DNA of 64,000 nt. Origin: JACMLD01 sp038229695 (lineage in GTDB: Bacteria > Bacteroidota > Bacteroidia > Chitinophagales > Chitinophagaceae). Below are positions 17,387 to 26,355 of this stretch, piece by piece. Position numbers and translations under genes: made by a program. The notes beneath the pieces are model-generated. The model was not told the origin of the DNA. It searched no databases and saw only the letters and a program-made list of their open reading frames with translations. Within the stretch, counting starts at the first letter, position 1, and the number at the start of each line of letters is the position of its first letter. The stretch covers positions 1-64,000 of the forward strand of contig JBBROE010000002.1 in NCBI GenBank assembly GCA_038229695.1. Reading direction: 5' to 3'.

Positions 17387-18295
17387 ATGCTGTTCTTAAT
17401 TCTTGGTCTTATCATTTTTTTCGCTGGTCTCAGCCTAAACAGGGGAGACGATAACATGCGCCGTTTCAGTCAGCCCGTCAGGATCGCCGGCGTTATCGCC
17501 ATGCTCATTGGTGTGCTCACCGCCTGTGTCATCCAAATCGATGCCGGGCAGGTGGGCGTACAGAAATTATTCGGAAAAATTCAAACGAACGTACTCGGCA
17601 GCGGCCTGCATTTTATTAACCCCGCGGTAGAAGTGATCAAGCTGGATACCAAAACCCAGAATTACACCATGAGCGGGGTACAGGATGAGGGCAGAAAATC
17701 CGGCGACGATGCCATCAGGGTGCTCAGCGCAGACGGGCTGGAAGTGACCATTGATCTATCCGTGCTGTACAGGGTGATCCCCGTCGACGCCCCCAAACTG
17801 CTCACCGAAACAGGCGATAATTATGAGGACAAAATTGTCCGGCCCATAACGCGGACCCGCATACGCGATAATGCCGTTTATTACGATGCCGTAGCCCTTT
17901 TTGCCGGCAAGCGGGATGAATTCCAGAACCGGATTTTCCGCACTATTGAAGCCGATTTTAAATCGCGCGGGTTGTTGCTCGAAAACCTGCTTGTGCGCAA
18001 TATCGCATTGCCTCAATCGGTAAAGACTACCATTGAACAAAAAATAAATGCCGAGCAGGACGCCCAGAAAATGCAGTTTGTGTTGCAGAAGGAAAAGCAG
18101 GAGGCCGAGCGGAAAAGGGTGGAAGCGCAGGGAATCGCAGATTACCAGCGGATCATCAGTGAAAGCCTGACGGACCGCCAGCTCCAGTATGAAAGCATCA
18201 AAGCACAGCTGGAAATAGCCAAATCAGCGAATGCCAAAGTTATTATTATGGGTAAAGGCAGCAACCCGGTGATACTCGACACTAAGGATAAGTAA
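17387..18295 (+). CDS. SPFH/prohibitin-family membrane protein
   Basis: The product has 302 residues. Two hydrophobic segments (about residues 2-14 and 30-48) are followed by an SPFH/PHB domain, with GQVGVQKLFGKIQTNVLGSG, GLEVTIDLSVLYRVIP and RGLLLENLLVRNIALP. A coiled-coil C-terminal region rich in Lys/Glu/Gln (about 215-260) ends in AKSANAKVIIMGKGSNPVILDTKDK. This is the usual prohibitin layout. Such proteins form oligomeric membrane scaffolds; the specific role in Bacteroidota is not known. It has no obvious NfeD or protease partner beside it. Confidence 0.9.
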   Translation: MLFLILGLIIFFAGLSLNRGDDNMRRFSQPVRIAGVIAMLIGVLTACVIQIDAGQVGVQKLFGKIQTNVLGSGLHFINPAVEVIKLDTKTQNYTMSGVQDEGRKSGDDAIRVLSADGLEVTIDLSVLYRVIPVDAPKLLTETGDNYEDKIVRPITRTRIRDNAVYYDAVALFAGKRDEFQNRIFRTIEADFKSRGLLLENLLVRNIALPQSVKTTIEQKINAEQDAQKMQFVLQKEKQEAERKRVEAQGIADYQRIISESLTDRQLQYESIKAQLEIAKSANAKVIIMGKGSNPVILDTKDK

Positions 18296-18321
18296 ACAGC
18301 CTGTTACCCGGCGTGCTTAAA

Positions 18322-18558
18322 CTAGCCGTGGGGATACTTTTGCCTCCACCATCGCGCCAGCAGCCGGAACGTGAAAAATGTGCTCAGGGCAATCCACCCG
18401 TAAAATATATAGTTCCCCGTGGTAGGCGAAACATCGAAAAAAAACCAGCCTGCAGCGATGCCTGCGGTGGATATAATCAGCAGATAGACCAGGACCAGCG
18501 AGACCGACCACACAATACGTTTTAAAAAATCCTGCACATCAGGTTCAACACTGCTCAT
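18322..18558 (-). CDS. Small two-helix membrane protein, unknown function
   Basis: The product has 78 residues. Two predicted membrane helices (about residues 16-38 and 47-65) are joined by a short loop containing DVSPTTG; the tail RWWRQKYPHG is basic. No family was recognised. It lies 18 bases after the GH25 lysozyme gene on the same strand, so the two are probably co-transcribed. Confidence 0.65.
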   Translation of the reverse strand: MSSVEPDVQDFLKRIVWSVSLVLVYLLIISTAGIAAGWFFFDVSPTTGNYIFYGWIALSTFFTFRLLARWWRQKYPHG

Positions 18559-18576
18559 AGCTGTTTTTTTTGACTG

Positions 18577-19344
18577 CTACTCCATCAGCAGGTTATGAAA
18601 TGCGGTGGAATCGCCATTGAAAACATCGAAATCAACTTTGTAGTTCACGCCGTTTACCCGGCCTCCTTCACTGTGCTGCCAGAAGATCCAGTTGCGTTTG
18701 ATGCGCGGCGTATCCTGCCGGAGGTAATGGGCGACCCACAACGGGTAGTCGTCAAACTGTCCGTCGAGGTATTGCCGGTAAAAGTCGACATTGGTATAAA
18801 TAATGGGCCTTACGCCATAATACTGCTCTGCCGTTTCAAGAAAGCTGCGTACCTCCCGCCGCAGGCGGTCAGCCGGTACCCCCAGGGTTTGTTCAACGTC
18901 CAGTACAGGGGGCAAATCACCTTGTTCCAGGTCGACCACGTCTATAAAATTCTTCGCCTGCAGTTTACCACTTCGGCTGGGGAGAAAAAAATGATAAGCC
19001 CCGCGACAGATACCCGCCCGCCTTGACCGGAACCAATTCTTGTTGAAATGGCTGTCGACCCTGCCGATGCCCTCCGTTGCCTTGATGAATACAAAACCAA
19101 TTTTGATATTGTTTACCTGCATGCTGCTGACCAGGTCCCAGTTGATATCGTCCTGGTGATGGGACACATCAATGCCATGGATGGCAAAATTATCCGGTAT
19201 CGCGATGCCAAATTCAGGGTAAGTGACAAAAGTTCCGCTACGGTGAAAATAATGCCATGCCCAGGCCCCCGCCAGCATTGCTGCGAATACAACTCCCAGC
19301 AGTTTCAGCTTCCCAGACTTTTTTTTCTTTTTTCGGATTGCCAT
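18577..19344 (-). CDS. GH25 family lysozyme (muramidase), membrane-anchored
   Basis: The product has 255 residues. A very basic N-terminus (AIRKKKKKSGKLK) and one hydrophobic segment (about 13-31) form a signal anchor. The GH25 domain follows: GIDVSHHQDDINW (Asp59), VFIKATEGIGRVDSHFNKNW, RGAYHFFLPSRSG, and the catalytic DxE pair in PVLDVEQT (Asp149, Glu151), with IIYTNVDFYRQYL near the end. GH25 enzymes cleave the MurNAc-GlcNAc bond of peptidoglycan. The start overlaps nothing once the oppositely oriented radical SAM gene begins at 19472. Confidence is high because all signature blocks are present. Confidence 0.93.
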   Translation of the reverse strand: MAIRKKKKKSGKLKLLGVVFAAMLAGAWAWHYFHRSGTFVTYPEFGIAIPDNFAIHGIDVSHHQDDINWDLVSSMQVNNIKIGFVFIKATEGIGRVDSHFNKNWFRSRRAGICRGAYHFFLPSRSGKLQAKNFIDVVDLEQGDLPPVLDVEQTLGVPADRLRREVRSFLETAEQYYGVRPIIYTNVDFYRQYLDGQFDDYPLWVAHYLRQDTPRIKRNWIFWQHSEGGRVNGVNYKVDFDVFNGDSTAFHNLLME

Positions 19345-19471
19345 GTGTTTCTCCCCGGGTGCAAATATAACCGCTCCGGCCGCTACAGGCGGAATTGCTG
19401 CTTTCGTACCCCTGCCCGGGTTGCCTAAGATTTATGCTTTTATTAAACCGCCTGCATTAATTTTACCTGGC

Positions 19472-20506
19472 ATGGGTCGCATAAACTTCAACGATAGCCT
19501 TAATTTAATATCGAAGCTCAGCTTTCCGCGGGCATGGAACGGTACAAAAGTGCTGGCCGCTTACTATTGGAGCAAATGGACCCGGCGACCGGTTCAATGG
19601 GGAATGCCGCTGTCAATTTCAATTGAACCGACCACTTCCTGCAACCTGCGCTGCCCCGAGTGCCCCAGCGGGTTAAGAGCATTTACACGGCCCACCGGTA
19701 TGTTGCAGGCTGATTTTTTTACCGAGACGATCGATCAGCTTCACCGGCAACTGCTTTACCTGGTATTTTATTTCCAGGGAGAACCGTACCTCAACCCGGA
19801 ATTCTTAAAAATGGTAAGTTATGCGTCAACCCGGAAGATCTACACGGCCACATCCACCAATGGGCATTACCTGACCGATGACAATGCGAGAAAAACCATT
19901 GAGAGCGGGTTAGACCGACTGATTATCTCGATCGACGGCACCACCCAGGCATCCTACGCACAATACCGCATCGGCGGACGGCTCGATAAGGTCCTGGAAG
20001 GAGCCGCCAATATGGTGCGTTGGAAAAAGAAATTGAAAAGCCGCACGCCCTTTATCATCTTCCAGTTTCTAGTGGTACGGCATAACGAACACCAGGTGGA
20101 GGAGATCAAACAACTGGCGGCTGAAACCGGCGTAGACGATGTCTGGTTCAAAACTGCGCAGGTGTACGACTACCAAAACGATCCCAACCAGCTGATACCC
20201 GTCAACTCAAAATACAGCCGGTATAAGAAAGATAAACTCACGGGCGCAACGGTGGTAAAAAATTCACTCGACAATCATTGCTGGCGGCTCTGGCATGCAC
20301 CCGTCATTACCTGGGACGGGCTAGTAGTTCCCTGTTGCTTTGACAAAGACGCACAACACCAGCTGGGCGACCTGAAAGGGATGCCGTTCAGGGAAATCTG
20401 GCAGAACGAAAAATACCGCTCTTTCAGAAAAAAAATTATGCAAAGCCGGGCTAATATTGATATTTGTGCGAATTGCAGCGAGGGAACCAAAGTGTGGAGT
20501 GATTAA
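19472..20506 (+). CDS. Radical SAM/SPASM domain protein
   Basis: The product has 344 residues from the ATG at 19472; an upstream in-frame ATG at 19343 would add a low-complexity stretch that looks non-coding. The radical SAM cluster is C57-X3-C61-X2-C64 in TTSCNLRCPECPSG. The C-terminal SPASM-type region holds further Cys residues in NHCWRLWHAP, LVVPCCFDKDAQHQLGDL and IDICANCSEGTK for an auxiliary Fe-S cluster. SPASM proteins often modify peptides or act as maturases, but no precursor peptide gene is visible nearby. The next gene (DinB-like) starts 18 bases downstream. Confidence 0.9.
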   Translation: MGRINFNDSLNLISKLSFPRAWNGTKVLAAYYWSKWTRRPVQWGMPLSISIEPTTSCNLRCPECPSGLRAFTRPTGMLQADFFTETIDQLHRQLLYLVFYFQGEPYLNPEFLKMVSYASTRKIYTATSTNGHYLTDDNARKTIESGLDRLIISIDGTTQASYAQYRIGGRLDKVLEGAANMVRWKKKLKSRTPFIIFQFLVVRHNEHQVEEIKQLAAETGVDDVWFKTAQVYDYQNDPNQLIPVNSKYSRYKKDKLTGATVVKNSLDNHCWRLWHAPVITWDGLVVPCCFDKDAQHQLGDLKGMPFREIWQNEKYRSFRKKIMQSRANIDICANCSEGTKVWSD

Positions 20507-20524
20507 TGATTTTAACCTTGTCAG

Positions 20525-21007
20525 ATGTCATTATCAACAGCGTTGCAGCAGCGCCTGCTGCTGCAGCAGGAAACTTTGCCGGAACTGGTAAAAGGCTTGC
20601 CCGATGACCTGTTAAGAGAACAGGTCATACCAGGGAAGTGGTCGGCTATTGAGCAGGTGGCGCACCTTACGGCCTACCAGCCAGTTTTCCTGCAGCGGGT
20701 AAAATTAATGGAACAGGGCAACAGCCCGGTGTTTCAACGGTACGTAGCGGACGATGACCCGGTTTTCCGGGAGTATTGCAATTCTCCCGCCCCGGAACTG
20801 CTGTCGAATTACCATACCACCCGGTTTATCCTCAACAACCACCTGACTGCCCTGCCGGAATCCACATTAAGGAAACAGGGCGTTCACCCGTTGTTCGGGC
20901 AATTCAGCATCAGCCAGTGGACGGAGTTCTTCCTGCTGCACGAGGCCCATCATCTTTTTGTGTTGTTTACCCTAACAGCCGTAATTAGAAACCGAAACCA
21001 GTCTTAA
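20525..21007 (+). CDS. DinB family protein
   Basis: The product has 160 residues. It shows the DinB/DUF664-like four-helix pattern: LLLQQETLPELVKGLPDDLLREQVIPGKWSAIEQVAHLTAYQPVFLQRV, and a C-terminal TEFFLLHEAHHLFVLF. The histidines in QVAHLT, LLHEAHH and the spacing between them would form the metal site. Bacterial members include metal-dependent thiol transferases, but most, including this one, have no assigned substrate. It is sandwiched between the radical SAM gene and a MarR regulator, all on the same strand. Confidence 0.85.
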   Translation: MSLSTALQQRLLLQQETLPELVKGLPDDLLREQVIPGKWSAIEQVAHLTAYQPVFLQRVKLMEQGNSPVFQRYVADDDPVFREYCNSPAPELLSNYHTTRFILNNHLTALPESTLRKQGVHPLFGQFSISQWTEFFLLHEAHHLFVLFTLTAVIRNRNQS

Positions 21008-21031
21008 ATTTATACTTCAAGCACTACCAAC

Positions 21032-21484
21032 ATGGGAATCGAGCAGGAAATCGGGCAGGCAAAATTCAGGAACGACTACCAGAAGGCTGTCATCAACCTC
21101 ATTTATACGTTCAACTGGATGAACGGAAAAATAAAAAACATGCTGGATGAGTACGACATCACCTCGCAGCAGTTTAATATTTTACGCATTCTCCGCGGGG
21201 CGGGTACACCCATTTCAACGCTTCAGATACGCCAGCGGATGCTGGATAAAATGAGTGATACCAGCCGCATCGTGGACCGCCTCATTAAAAAAGGCATGGT
21301 GCAGAAAGTCATCTGCGAGGGCGATCGCAGGCTGGTGGATGTAAGTATAACGGATGAGGGTACGGCGCTTCTCCAGCGCATAGATGTTCTCCAGGATGAA
21401 ATGGACAGCGTGTTCAAAAACCTTTCGCCGGAGGAAGCCATAACGTTAAATGAGTTGCTTGATAAGATAAGAAACGCGGAATAA
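21032..21484 (+). CDS. MarR family transcriptional regulator
   Basis: The product has 150 residues with the winged-helix pattern of MarR: ITSQQFNILRILRGAGTPIST, then the recognition helix TLQIRQRMLDKMSDTSRIVDRLIKKGMVQKV and the wing CEGDRRLVDVSITDEGTALLQ. The C-terminal helix for dimerisation ends EAITLNELLDKIRNAE. It starts 24 bases after the DinB gene and ends 33 bases before the glycoside-hydrolase-like gene, so it may regulate this small group. The single Cys in VICEGDRR is not clearly a redox sensor. Confidence 0.9.
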   Translation: MGIEQEIGQAKFRNDYQKAVINLIYTFNWMNGKIKNMLDEYDITSQQFNILRILRGAGTPISTLQIRQRMLDKMSDTSRIVDRLIKKGMVQKVICEGDRRLVDVSITDEGTALLQRIDVLQDEMDSVFKNLSPEEAITLNELLDKIRNAE

Positions 21485-21517
21485 TGTAATTTCATGCCTT
21501 CACCACATTATTCAGGC

Positions 21518-23020
21518 ATGAAACAAAGGCTGGCACTGTTCGTTTTTTTTATTAGCCTCATTACCTTTTCCAGGGCGCAGCCCAACCATGAATTCAGGGG
21601 CGTCTGGGTAGCCACTGTAGATAATATCGACTGGCCCACCCGGGGCAATTACAACACGGAAACTCAGAAAGCCGAATTCATCCAGCTGCTCGACCGGCAC
21701 CAGCGGAATGGCATGAATGCGGTCATCGTGCAGGTCCGTCCTGCAACGGATGCCTTTTATCCATCCGATCTTGAACCGTGGAGCGAATGGCTGACCGGAA
21801 AGCAGGGGCTGGCGCCTTCGCCCTATTACGATCCGCTCCAGTTCATGATAACGGAGACCCATAAGCGCGGCATGGAAATCCACGCCTGGTGCAATCCCTA
21901 TCGGGCAGAATTTCATATCGGCAAATCGTCCATTTCACCTACCCATATTACCCGTGTTCACCCCGAATGGTTTCTGGCGTATGGCACCACCCGTTATTTT
22001 GACCCGGGAAACCGGGAGGCCCGGCAATTCGTGGTAAACGTAATCCGGGACATCGTACGGCGCTACGACGTGGACGCTATTCACTTCGACGATTATTTTT
22101 ATCCTTACCGCATCGCCGGAAAAGAATTCCCTGACGATTCCTCCTATACCCGGTACGGCAGGGGCATGACCCGGGATGACTGGCGCCGCAGCAATACCGA
22201 CAGTATTATTCTTCAGCTTAGCAGAGCCATCAAGGAGGAAAAAAAATATTGCCGCTTCGGAATAAGCCCGTTCGGCGTATGGCGCAATGCCAGCAAGGAT
22301 TCATTGGGTAGCCCGACACATGCCGGCGTAACGAACTACGATGATCTTTATGCCGATATCCTGCTCTGGCTTAAAAATGGCTGGATCGATTATGTGGCGC
22401 CCCAGCTCTATTGGGAATTTGGTCATCCCGTTGTGCCTTTTGATGTGCTGCTGGACTGGTGGAGTAAACACAGCTACGGCAGGGCCTGTTATATCGGGAT
22501 TGGCATCTATCGGGCAGGCAGCAACGCCGCATGGCGCGATAAAAACCAGGTGCCCCAGATGATCAGGGCGATGAGAAATGCGCCGGGTATCGACGGCGCA
22601 ATTTATTTCAGCAGCAAGACCTTTGAACGCAATCCGAATGGCTGGAACGACAGCTTGCAGCAGCGCTATTACCACTATCCCGCCCTTATACCTGCTATGC
22701 CCTGGATCGACAGCGTTCGTCCGCTGCCACCGGTAATCACAGAAACCACGGAGGCAAACATTCGTGCCGTGCGGTTGAGTTCGGTGGACAGTTCACAGCG
22801 GATAAAGGCCTATGCCATCTATGCGCTGGATACCTCGGCACCCGACAGCCTCGCCGCTTCCGCCCCGGAGCCCGGCCGGTTGATCGCTGTTCTGCCGGCT
22901 GCAAACGGTCCGGTTACCTACCGGCTGCCAAAATCCGGGGGTCCGGCTGCGATTGGCGTAACCTGCGTCAATTTTCAAAATAGGGAGAGCCGGTATACCC
23001 TACTGCGGTTGCCTGATTAA
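21518..23020 (+). CDS. GH10-like (DUF187) family secreted glycosyl hydrolase-like protein
   Basis: The product has 500 residues from the Met at 21518, which gives a clean signal peptide (MKQRLALFVFFISLITFSRAQ); an ATG eight codons upstream is also possible. The mature protein follows the glycosyl-hydrolase-like 10 pattern: FRGVWVATVDNIDWPTRGN, GMNAVIVQVRPATDAFYPS, HAWCNPYRAEF, VDAIHFDDYFYPYRI and FGISPFGVWRN. Members act in the cell envelope, some on peptidoglycan-like sugar chains, but most have no proven substrate. The C-terminal 100 residues form a separate beta-rich tail. It lies after MarR on the same strand. Confidence 0.9.
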   Translation: MKQRLALFVFFISLITFSRAQPNHEFRGVWVATVDNIDWPTRGNYNTETQKAEFIQLLDRHQRNGMNAVIVQVRPATDAFYPSDLEPWSEWLTGKQGLAPSPYYDPLQFMITETHKRGMEIHAWCNPYRAEFHIGKSSISPTHITRVHPEWFLAYGTTRYFDPGNREARQFVVNVIRDIVRRYDVDAIHFDDYFYPYRIAGKEFPDDSSYTRYGRGMTRDDWRRSNTDSIILQLSRAIKEEKKYCRFGISPFGVWRNASKDSLGSPTHAGVTNYDDLYADILLWLKNGWIDYVAPQLYWEFGHPVVPFDVLLDWWSKHSYGRACYIGIGIYRAGSNAAWRDKNQVPQMIRAMRNAPGIDGAIYFSSKTFERNPNGWNDSLQQRYYHYPALIPAMPWIDSVRPLPPVITETTEANIRAVRLSSVDSSQRIKAYAIYALDTSAPDSLAASAPEPGRLIAVLPAANGPVTYRLPKSGGPAAIGVTCVNFQNRESRYTLLRLPD

Positions 23021-23071
23021 CAAGCTGCTGAAAATTAACCTGGTATTGTGCCCCGCAGGCCGCTTTCTTTT

Positions 23072-23079
23072 TACCTTTG
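23072..23079 (+). promoter_or_regulatory. Candidate -7 box of the DegT aminotransferase gene
   Basis: TACCTTTG matches the Bacteroidota -7 consensus TAnnTTTG exactly and lies 35 bases before the ATG at 23115. The -33 region is weak (TGTG 21 bases upstream), so the promoter call is tentative. Confidence 0.45.
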
Positions 23080-23114
23080 CGCCCTAACCTGTATTGATAA
23101 TTTAAAGTACTGCC

Positions 23115-24332
23115 ATGCCTGGTTTTGAAATGTTCGGTAAGGAAGAAAGACAAAGCGTAACCGATGTATTGGAAACCGGGATCCTCATGCGATATGGTTT
23201 CGATGGCCCGCGCAAAGGGATCTGGAAAGCGAAAGAGCTGGAGACCGCTGTTTGTGAAACCTTCGGTTGCCGGTATGCCCAGCTGGTAAGCAGTGGTACC
23301 GCGGCACTCAGTACAGCCATGGCAGCACTGGGTATCGGGTATGGCGATGAAGTGATTGTACCCGCTTTTACCTTCGTGGCCAGCTTTGAGGCGATCATCA
23401 GCGCAGGAGCTATCCCGGTATTTGCGGACGTGGATGATACCCTTACGCTCGACCCGCAGTCGGTCCGCCGGGTGATTACCCCGAAAACGAAATGCATCAT
23501 GCCTGTGCACATGTGCGGCAGTATGGCTGATATGGATGCACTGGTGGCAATCTGCCGTGAACATAACCTCCTGCTGATAGAGGATGCCTGCCAGAGTATC
23601 GGGGGTACCTACAAGGGAAAGAAGCTGGGCACCATCGGCGATGCCGGCACCTTCTCCTTTGATTTCGTGAAGACGATTACCTGTGCAGAAGGCGGCGTGG
23701 TGATGACAGATCGCGAAGATGTATTTGTAAAAAGTGACGGCTTTACTGACCATGGGCATGATCACAATGGCGCCGATCGCGGAGCCGACCTTCATCCTTT
23801 CGTGGGGTATAATTTCCGAATTTCAGAATTGCATGCTGCAGTCGGCCTCGCTCAAATAAAAAAGCTGGATAATTTTCTTTCGGTACAAAAGAGGAATCAT
23901 ACGGCATTGAAGGCTATTTTGGAGCAGGTGCCGGAAATCAGTTTCCGCCGGGTACCGGACCCGGCCGGTGACAGCCACACTTTCGTGAGCTGGTTCCTTC
24001 CCACCACGGAGATGACCCGGGCGGTGGTGGAATCTTTGCGGGCGCAGGGTATTCTCGCAGGAAGTTTTTATTGGTTCGATAACAACTGGCATTATATCCG
24101 CAAATGGGATCACCTTAAACAGGGGAATACGCTGGGCCACCTCAGCCCGGAGCACCGCGAAGCAGTAATCAGGGAAGCCGGGAAGGCATTCAATGACAGC
24201 GACGCCGTCATGGGCCGTTGTATTTCCACAGCGATAAGCCTTTCCTGGACGCCGGAACAAATCAAAGAAAAAGGGGATAAGATGGTGCACACCATCAAGC
24301 AGGTATTATCTACTCAGGAAGTTTTACGTTAG
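23115..24332 (+). CDS. DegT/DnrJ/EryC1/StrS family PLP-dependent sugar aminotransferase
   Basis: The product has 405 residues. Family blocks are complete: SSGTAALSTAMAALGIG, GDEVIVPAFTFVASFEAI, PVFADVDDTLTLDP, PVHMCGSMADMDAL and LIEDACQSIGGTYKG. The PLP-binding lysine is Lys186 in DFVKTITCAEGG. Such enzymes put an amino group on a nucleotide keto-sugar or act as regulators of related paths. No sugar nucleotide enzymes are adjacent, so the substrate cannot be told. It is a single-gene unit with convergent neighbour 24396-24752. Confidence 0.92.
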   Translation: MPGFEMFGKEERQSVTDVLETGILMRYGFDGPRKGIWKAKELETAVCETFGCRYAQLVSSGTAALSTAMAALGIGYGDEVIVPAFTFVASFEAIISAGAIPVFADVDDTLTLDPQSVRRVITPKTKCIMPVHMCGSMADMDALVAICREHNLLLIEDACQSIGGTYKGKKLGTIGDAGTFSFDFVKTITCAEGGVVMTDREDVFVKSDGFTDHGHDHNGADRGADLHPFVGYNFRISELHAAVGLAQIKKLDNFLSVQKRNHTALKAILEQVPEISFRRVPDPAGDSHTFVSWFLPTTEMTRAVVESLRAQGILAGSFYWFDNNWHYIRKWDHLKQGNTLGHLSPEHREAVIREAGKAFNDSDAVMGRCISTAISLSWTPEQIKEKGDKMVHTIKQVLSTQEVLR

Positions 24333-24395
24333 CGCCGAATCTATGAGATTAGCCGACGTTGCCTGCAGGACATACCCCGTCGTCGGGCGTGTCAA

Positions 24396-24752
24396 TTATT
24401 TTCCTTCACGTTTGTTTACATAGTCAAGCGTTCCGAGCCTGAAACGCAGCGGGACGGTAGTTACTTTTTCAAACTGCAACTCCTTTCTGCAGAAAAATCC
24501 AAAGTTGCGCGTGTAGAAGTCAGGTGAAATACCAGGCGAAACCCCGTAGCTGCTGTCCTGCTTAAACCGGGTAGCTTCCAGCACGGCGATGCCTGCCGGG
24601 GAACGATTGATGGCATACATAAAATTTGTGATGGCCGTAAAATTTACCGGGGCCGGTATAACGGTGACGGGTAACAACTGACCGTTCGCCACGCTGGAAA
24701 TTGTAATAAACATCAAGGCCGGAATAATTTTATATTTCAGTAATGCGATCAT
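24396..24752 (-). CDS. Small secreted protein, unknown function
   Basis: The product has 118 residues. A signal peptide (about residues 1-24, ending SVANGQ) is followed by a compact mature part with SPGISPDFYTRNFGFFCRKE and LRFRLGTLDYVNKREGK. No family was recognised. It ends convergent with the DegT gene and starts divergent from rpoN, which supports an independent gene. Codon use and signal peptide make it credible. Confidence 0.7.
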   Translation of the reverse strand: MIALLKYKIIPALMFITISSVANGQLLPVTVIPAPVNFTAITNFMYAINRSPAGIAVLEATRFKQDSSYGVSPGISPDFYTRNFGFFCRKELQFEKVTTVPLRFRLGTLDYVNKREGK

Positions 24753-24784
24753 GTCTGAATTTGTCCGTAAATTACGGCCTGATT

Positions 24785-24816
24785 TTTGTGGAACTCCGCA
24801 TTTTTTTTTACATTTA
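24785..24816 (+). promoter_or_regulatory. Bacteroidota-type promoter of rpoN
   Basis: TTTG (24785-24788), 20 bases, then TACATTTA (24809-24816), which matches TAnnTTTG at all but the last position. Transcription would start near 24823, supporting the rpoN start at 24850 rather than at the in-frame ATG at 24751. Confidence 0.65.
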
Positions 24817-24849
24817 TCAGCAGGAGTTGGTATAAACCTTAAGCAAGAT

Positions 24850-26340
24850 ATGTCACTCGGACAAAGTTTACAACAAAGATTGCTGCAGAAGTTATCGCCT
24901 CAGCAGATTCAGCTGATGAAACTGCTGCAGGTGCCGACGGCTAACCTCGAAGAACGGATTAAGGAGGAAATGGAAGAGAATCCCGCGCTGGAAGCGGGTG
25001 AGGAAGGTCATGATGAAAGCATGACCGAAGAGGCGAAAGATGAATTTGACAGCAGCAGCGAGGAAGAATTTGAAGCGGACGGCAGTGAAGAGCAATACGA
25101 TAATATTGATGTAAGTGATTATGTTTCGGATAGCGACGATGAGGTAGGCGATTATAAATTACGAGATGACAATTACGGCGATCCGGACGAACAGAAAACG
25201 GTGCCGGTTAAAGTGGAAGTGTCTTTCCACGAAATGCTGGCAGACCAGCTGGGCATGCTGAACCTCGACGATCGGTCGCAGAAAGTGGCAGAGCAGGTTA
25301 TCGGCAGCATTGATGATGATGGTTATCTCCGGCGCGAAACGGCGTCTATCCGGGATGATCTGGCGTTCAGGCAGAACATCGATGCGACGGAAGACGAGAT
25401 TGAAAAGCTGATTGAGAAGATACAGCATTTTGACCCCTCCGGAATTTGTGCGCGTAACCTGCAGGAATGCCTGCTGCTTCAGCTATACCGCAAACTTGGG
25501 GAAGGCCGGCCGGTGGAGCTCGCGATCCTGGTGCTGGAGGATTATTTCGAAGAGTTTACCAAGAAGCATTATGAAAAAATACAGCGCGGCCTCAGTATTG
25601 ACGACGATGGGCTGAAGGACGTGATTGCCCAGATCATCAAGCTCAATCCCAAACCCGGTGGCAATGTCGGCCACATGAATAAGGGGGAAAGCTATATCAT
25701 CCCCGACTTTTTCATTTTCAATAACGCGGGTAAACTGGAACTGACCCTCAACTCCCGTAACGCACCGGACCTGCGTATCAGCGAAGGCTACCGGGACATG
25801 CTGAAAGATTATGATCGCGGCAGCAAGAAAGACAAGCGTCAGAAAGAAGCGGTTCTCTTCATCAAACAGAAGATTGACGCTGCCAAATGGTTTATCGATG
25901 CCATCAAGCAAAGGCAGCATACACTCACCAGCGTGATGGGCACTATCATGGAATACCAGCACGAATTTTTTATGACGGGTGATGAAACGACGATGCGCCC
26001 GATGATCCTCAAAGACATTGCAGAACGCACCAACCTCGATATTTCCACGGTTAGCCGTGTAGCCAACAGTAAATTTGTTCAAACCGAGTTCGGGACCTAC
26101 CGGCTGAAGTTTTTCTTCAGTGAATCTTTAAGTACTGAGAGCGGAGAAGAAGTGTCGACCAGGGAGGTGAAGAAGATCCTGAGTGATATGGTCCTGGATG
26201 AAAGCAAGAAAAAGCCGCTCAGCGATGAAAGGCTTACGGAACTGCTGCAGGAAAAGGGGTACAACATTGCCAGGCGCACCGTAGCCAAGTACCGGGAGCA
26301 ACTGAATATCCCGGTGGCCAGGCTGAGGAAGGAGCTTTAA
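24850..26340 (+). CDS. rpoN: RNA polymerase sigma-54 factor RpoN
   Basis: The product has 496 residues from the ATG at 24850. Region I is Gln/Leu rich (SLGQSLQQRLLQKLSPQQIQ, then LEERIKEEMEENPALE), followed by an acidic region II (about 55-125). The core-binding domain contains DPSGICARNLQECLLLQLY, and the helix-turn-helix region contains RTNLDISTVSRVANSKFVQ. The RpoN box is ARRTVAKYRE near the C-terminus. It directs transcription that needs an ATP-dependent enhancer-binding activator; none is encoded in the window. The PAP2-like membrane protein gene follows after 15 bases. Confidence 0.97.
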   Translation: MSLGQSLQQRLLQKLSPQQIQLMKLLQVPTANLEERIKEEMEENPALEAGEEGHDESMTEEAKDEFDSSSEEEFEADGSEEQYDNIDVSDYVSDSDDEVGDYKLRDDNYGDPDEQKTVPVKVEVSFHEMLADQLGMLNLDDRSQKVAEQVIGSIDDDGYLRRETASIRDDLAFRQNIDATEDEIEKLIEKIQHFDPSGICARNLQECLLLQLYRKLGEGRPVELAILVLEDYFEEFTKKHYEKIQRGLSIDDDGLKDVIAQIIKLNPKPGGNVGHMNKGESYIIPDFFIFNNAGKLELTLNSRNAPDLRISEGYRDMLKDYDRGSKKDKRQKEAVLFIKQKIDAAKWFIDAIKQRQHTLTSVMGTIMEYQHEFFMTGDETTMRPMILKDIAERTNLDISTVSRVANSKFVQTEFGTYRLKFFFSESLSTESGEEVSTREVKKILSDMVLDESKKKPLSDERLTELLQEKGYNIARRTVAKYREQLNIPVARLRKEL

Positions 26341-26355
26341 ATTAAGTACAGGCAG

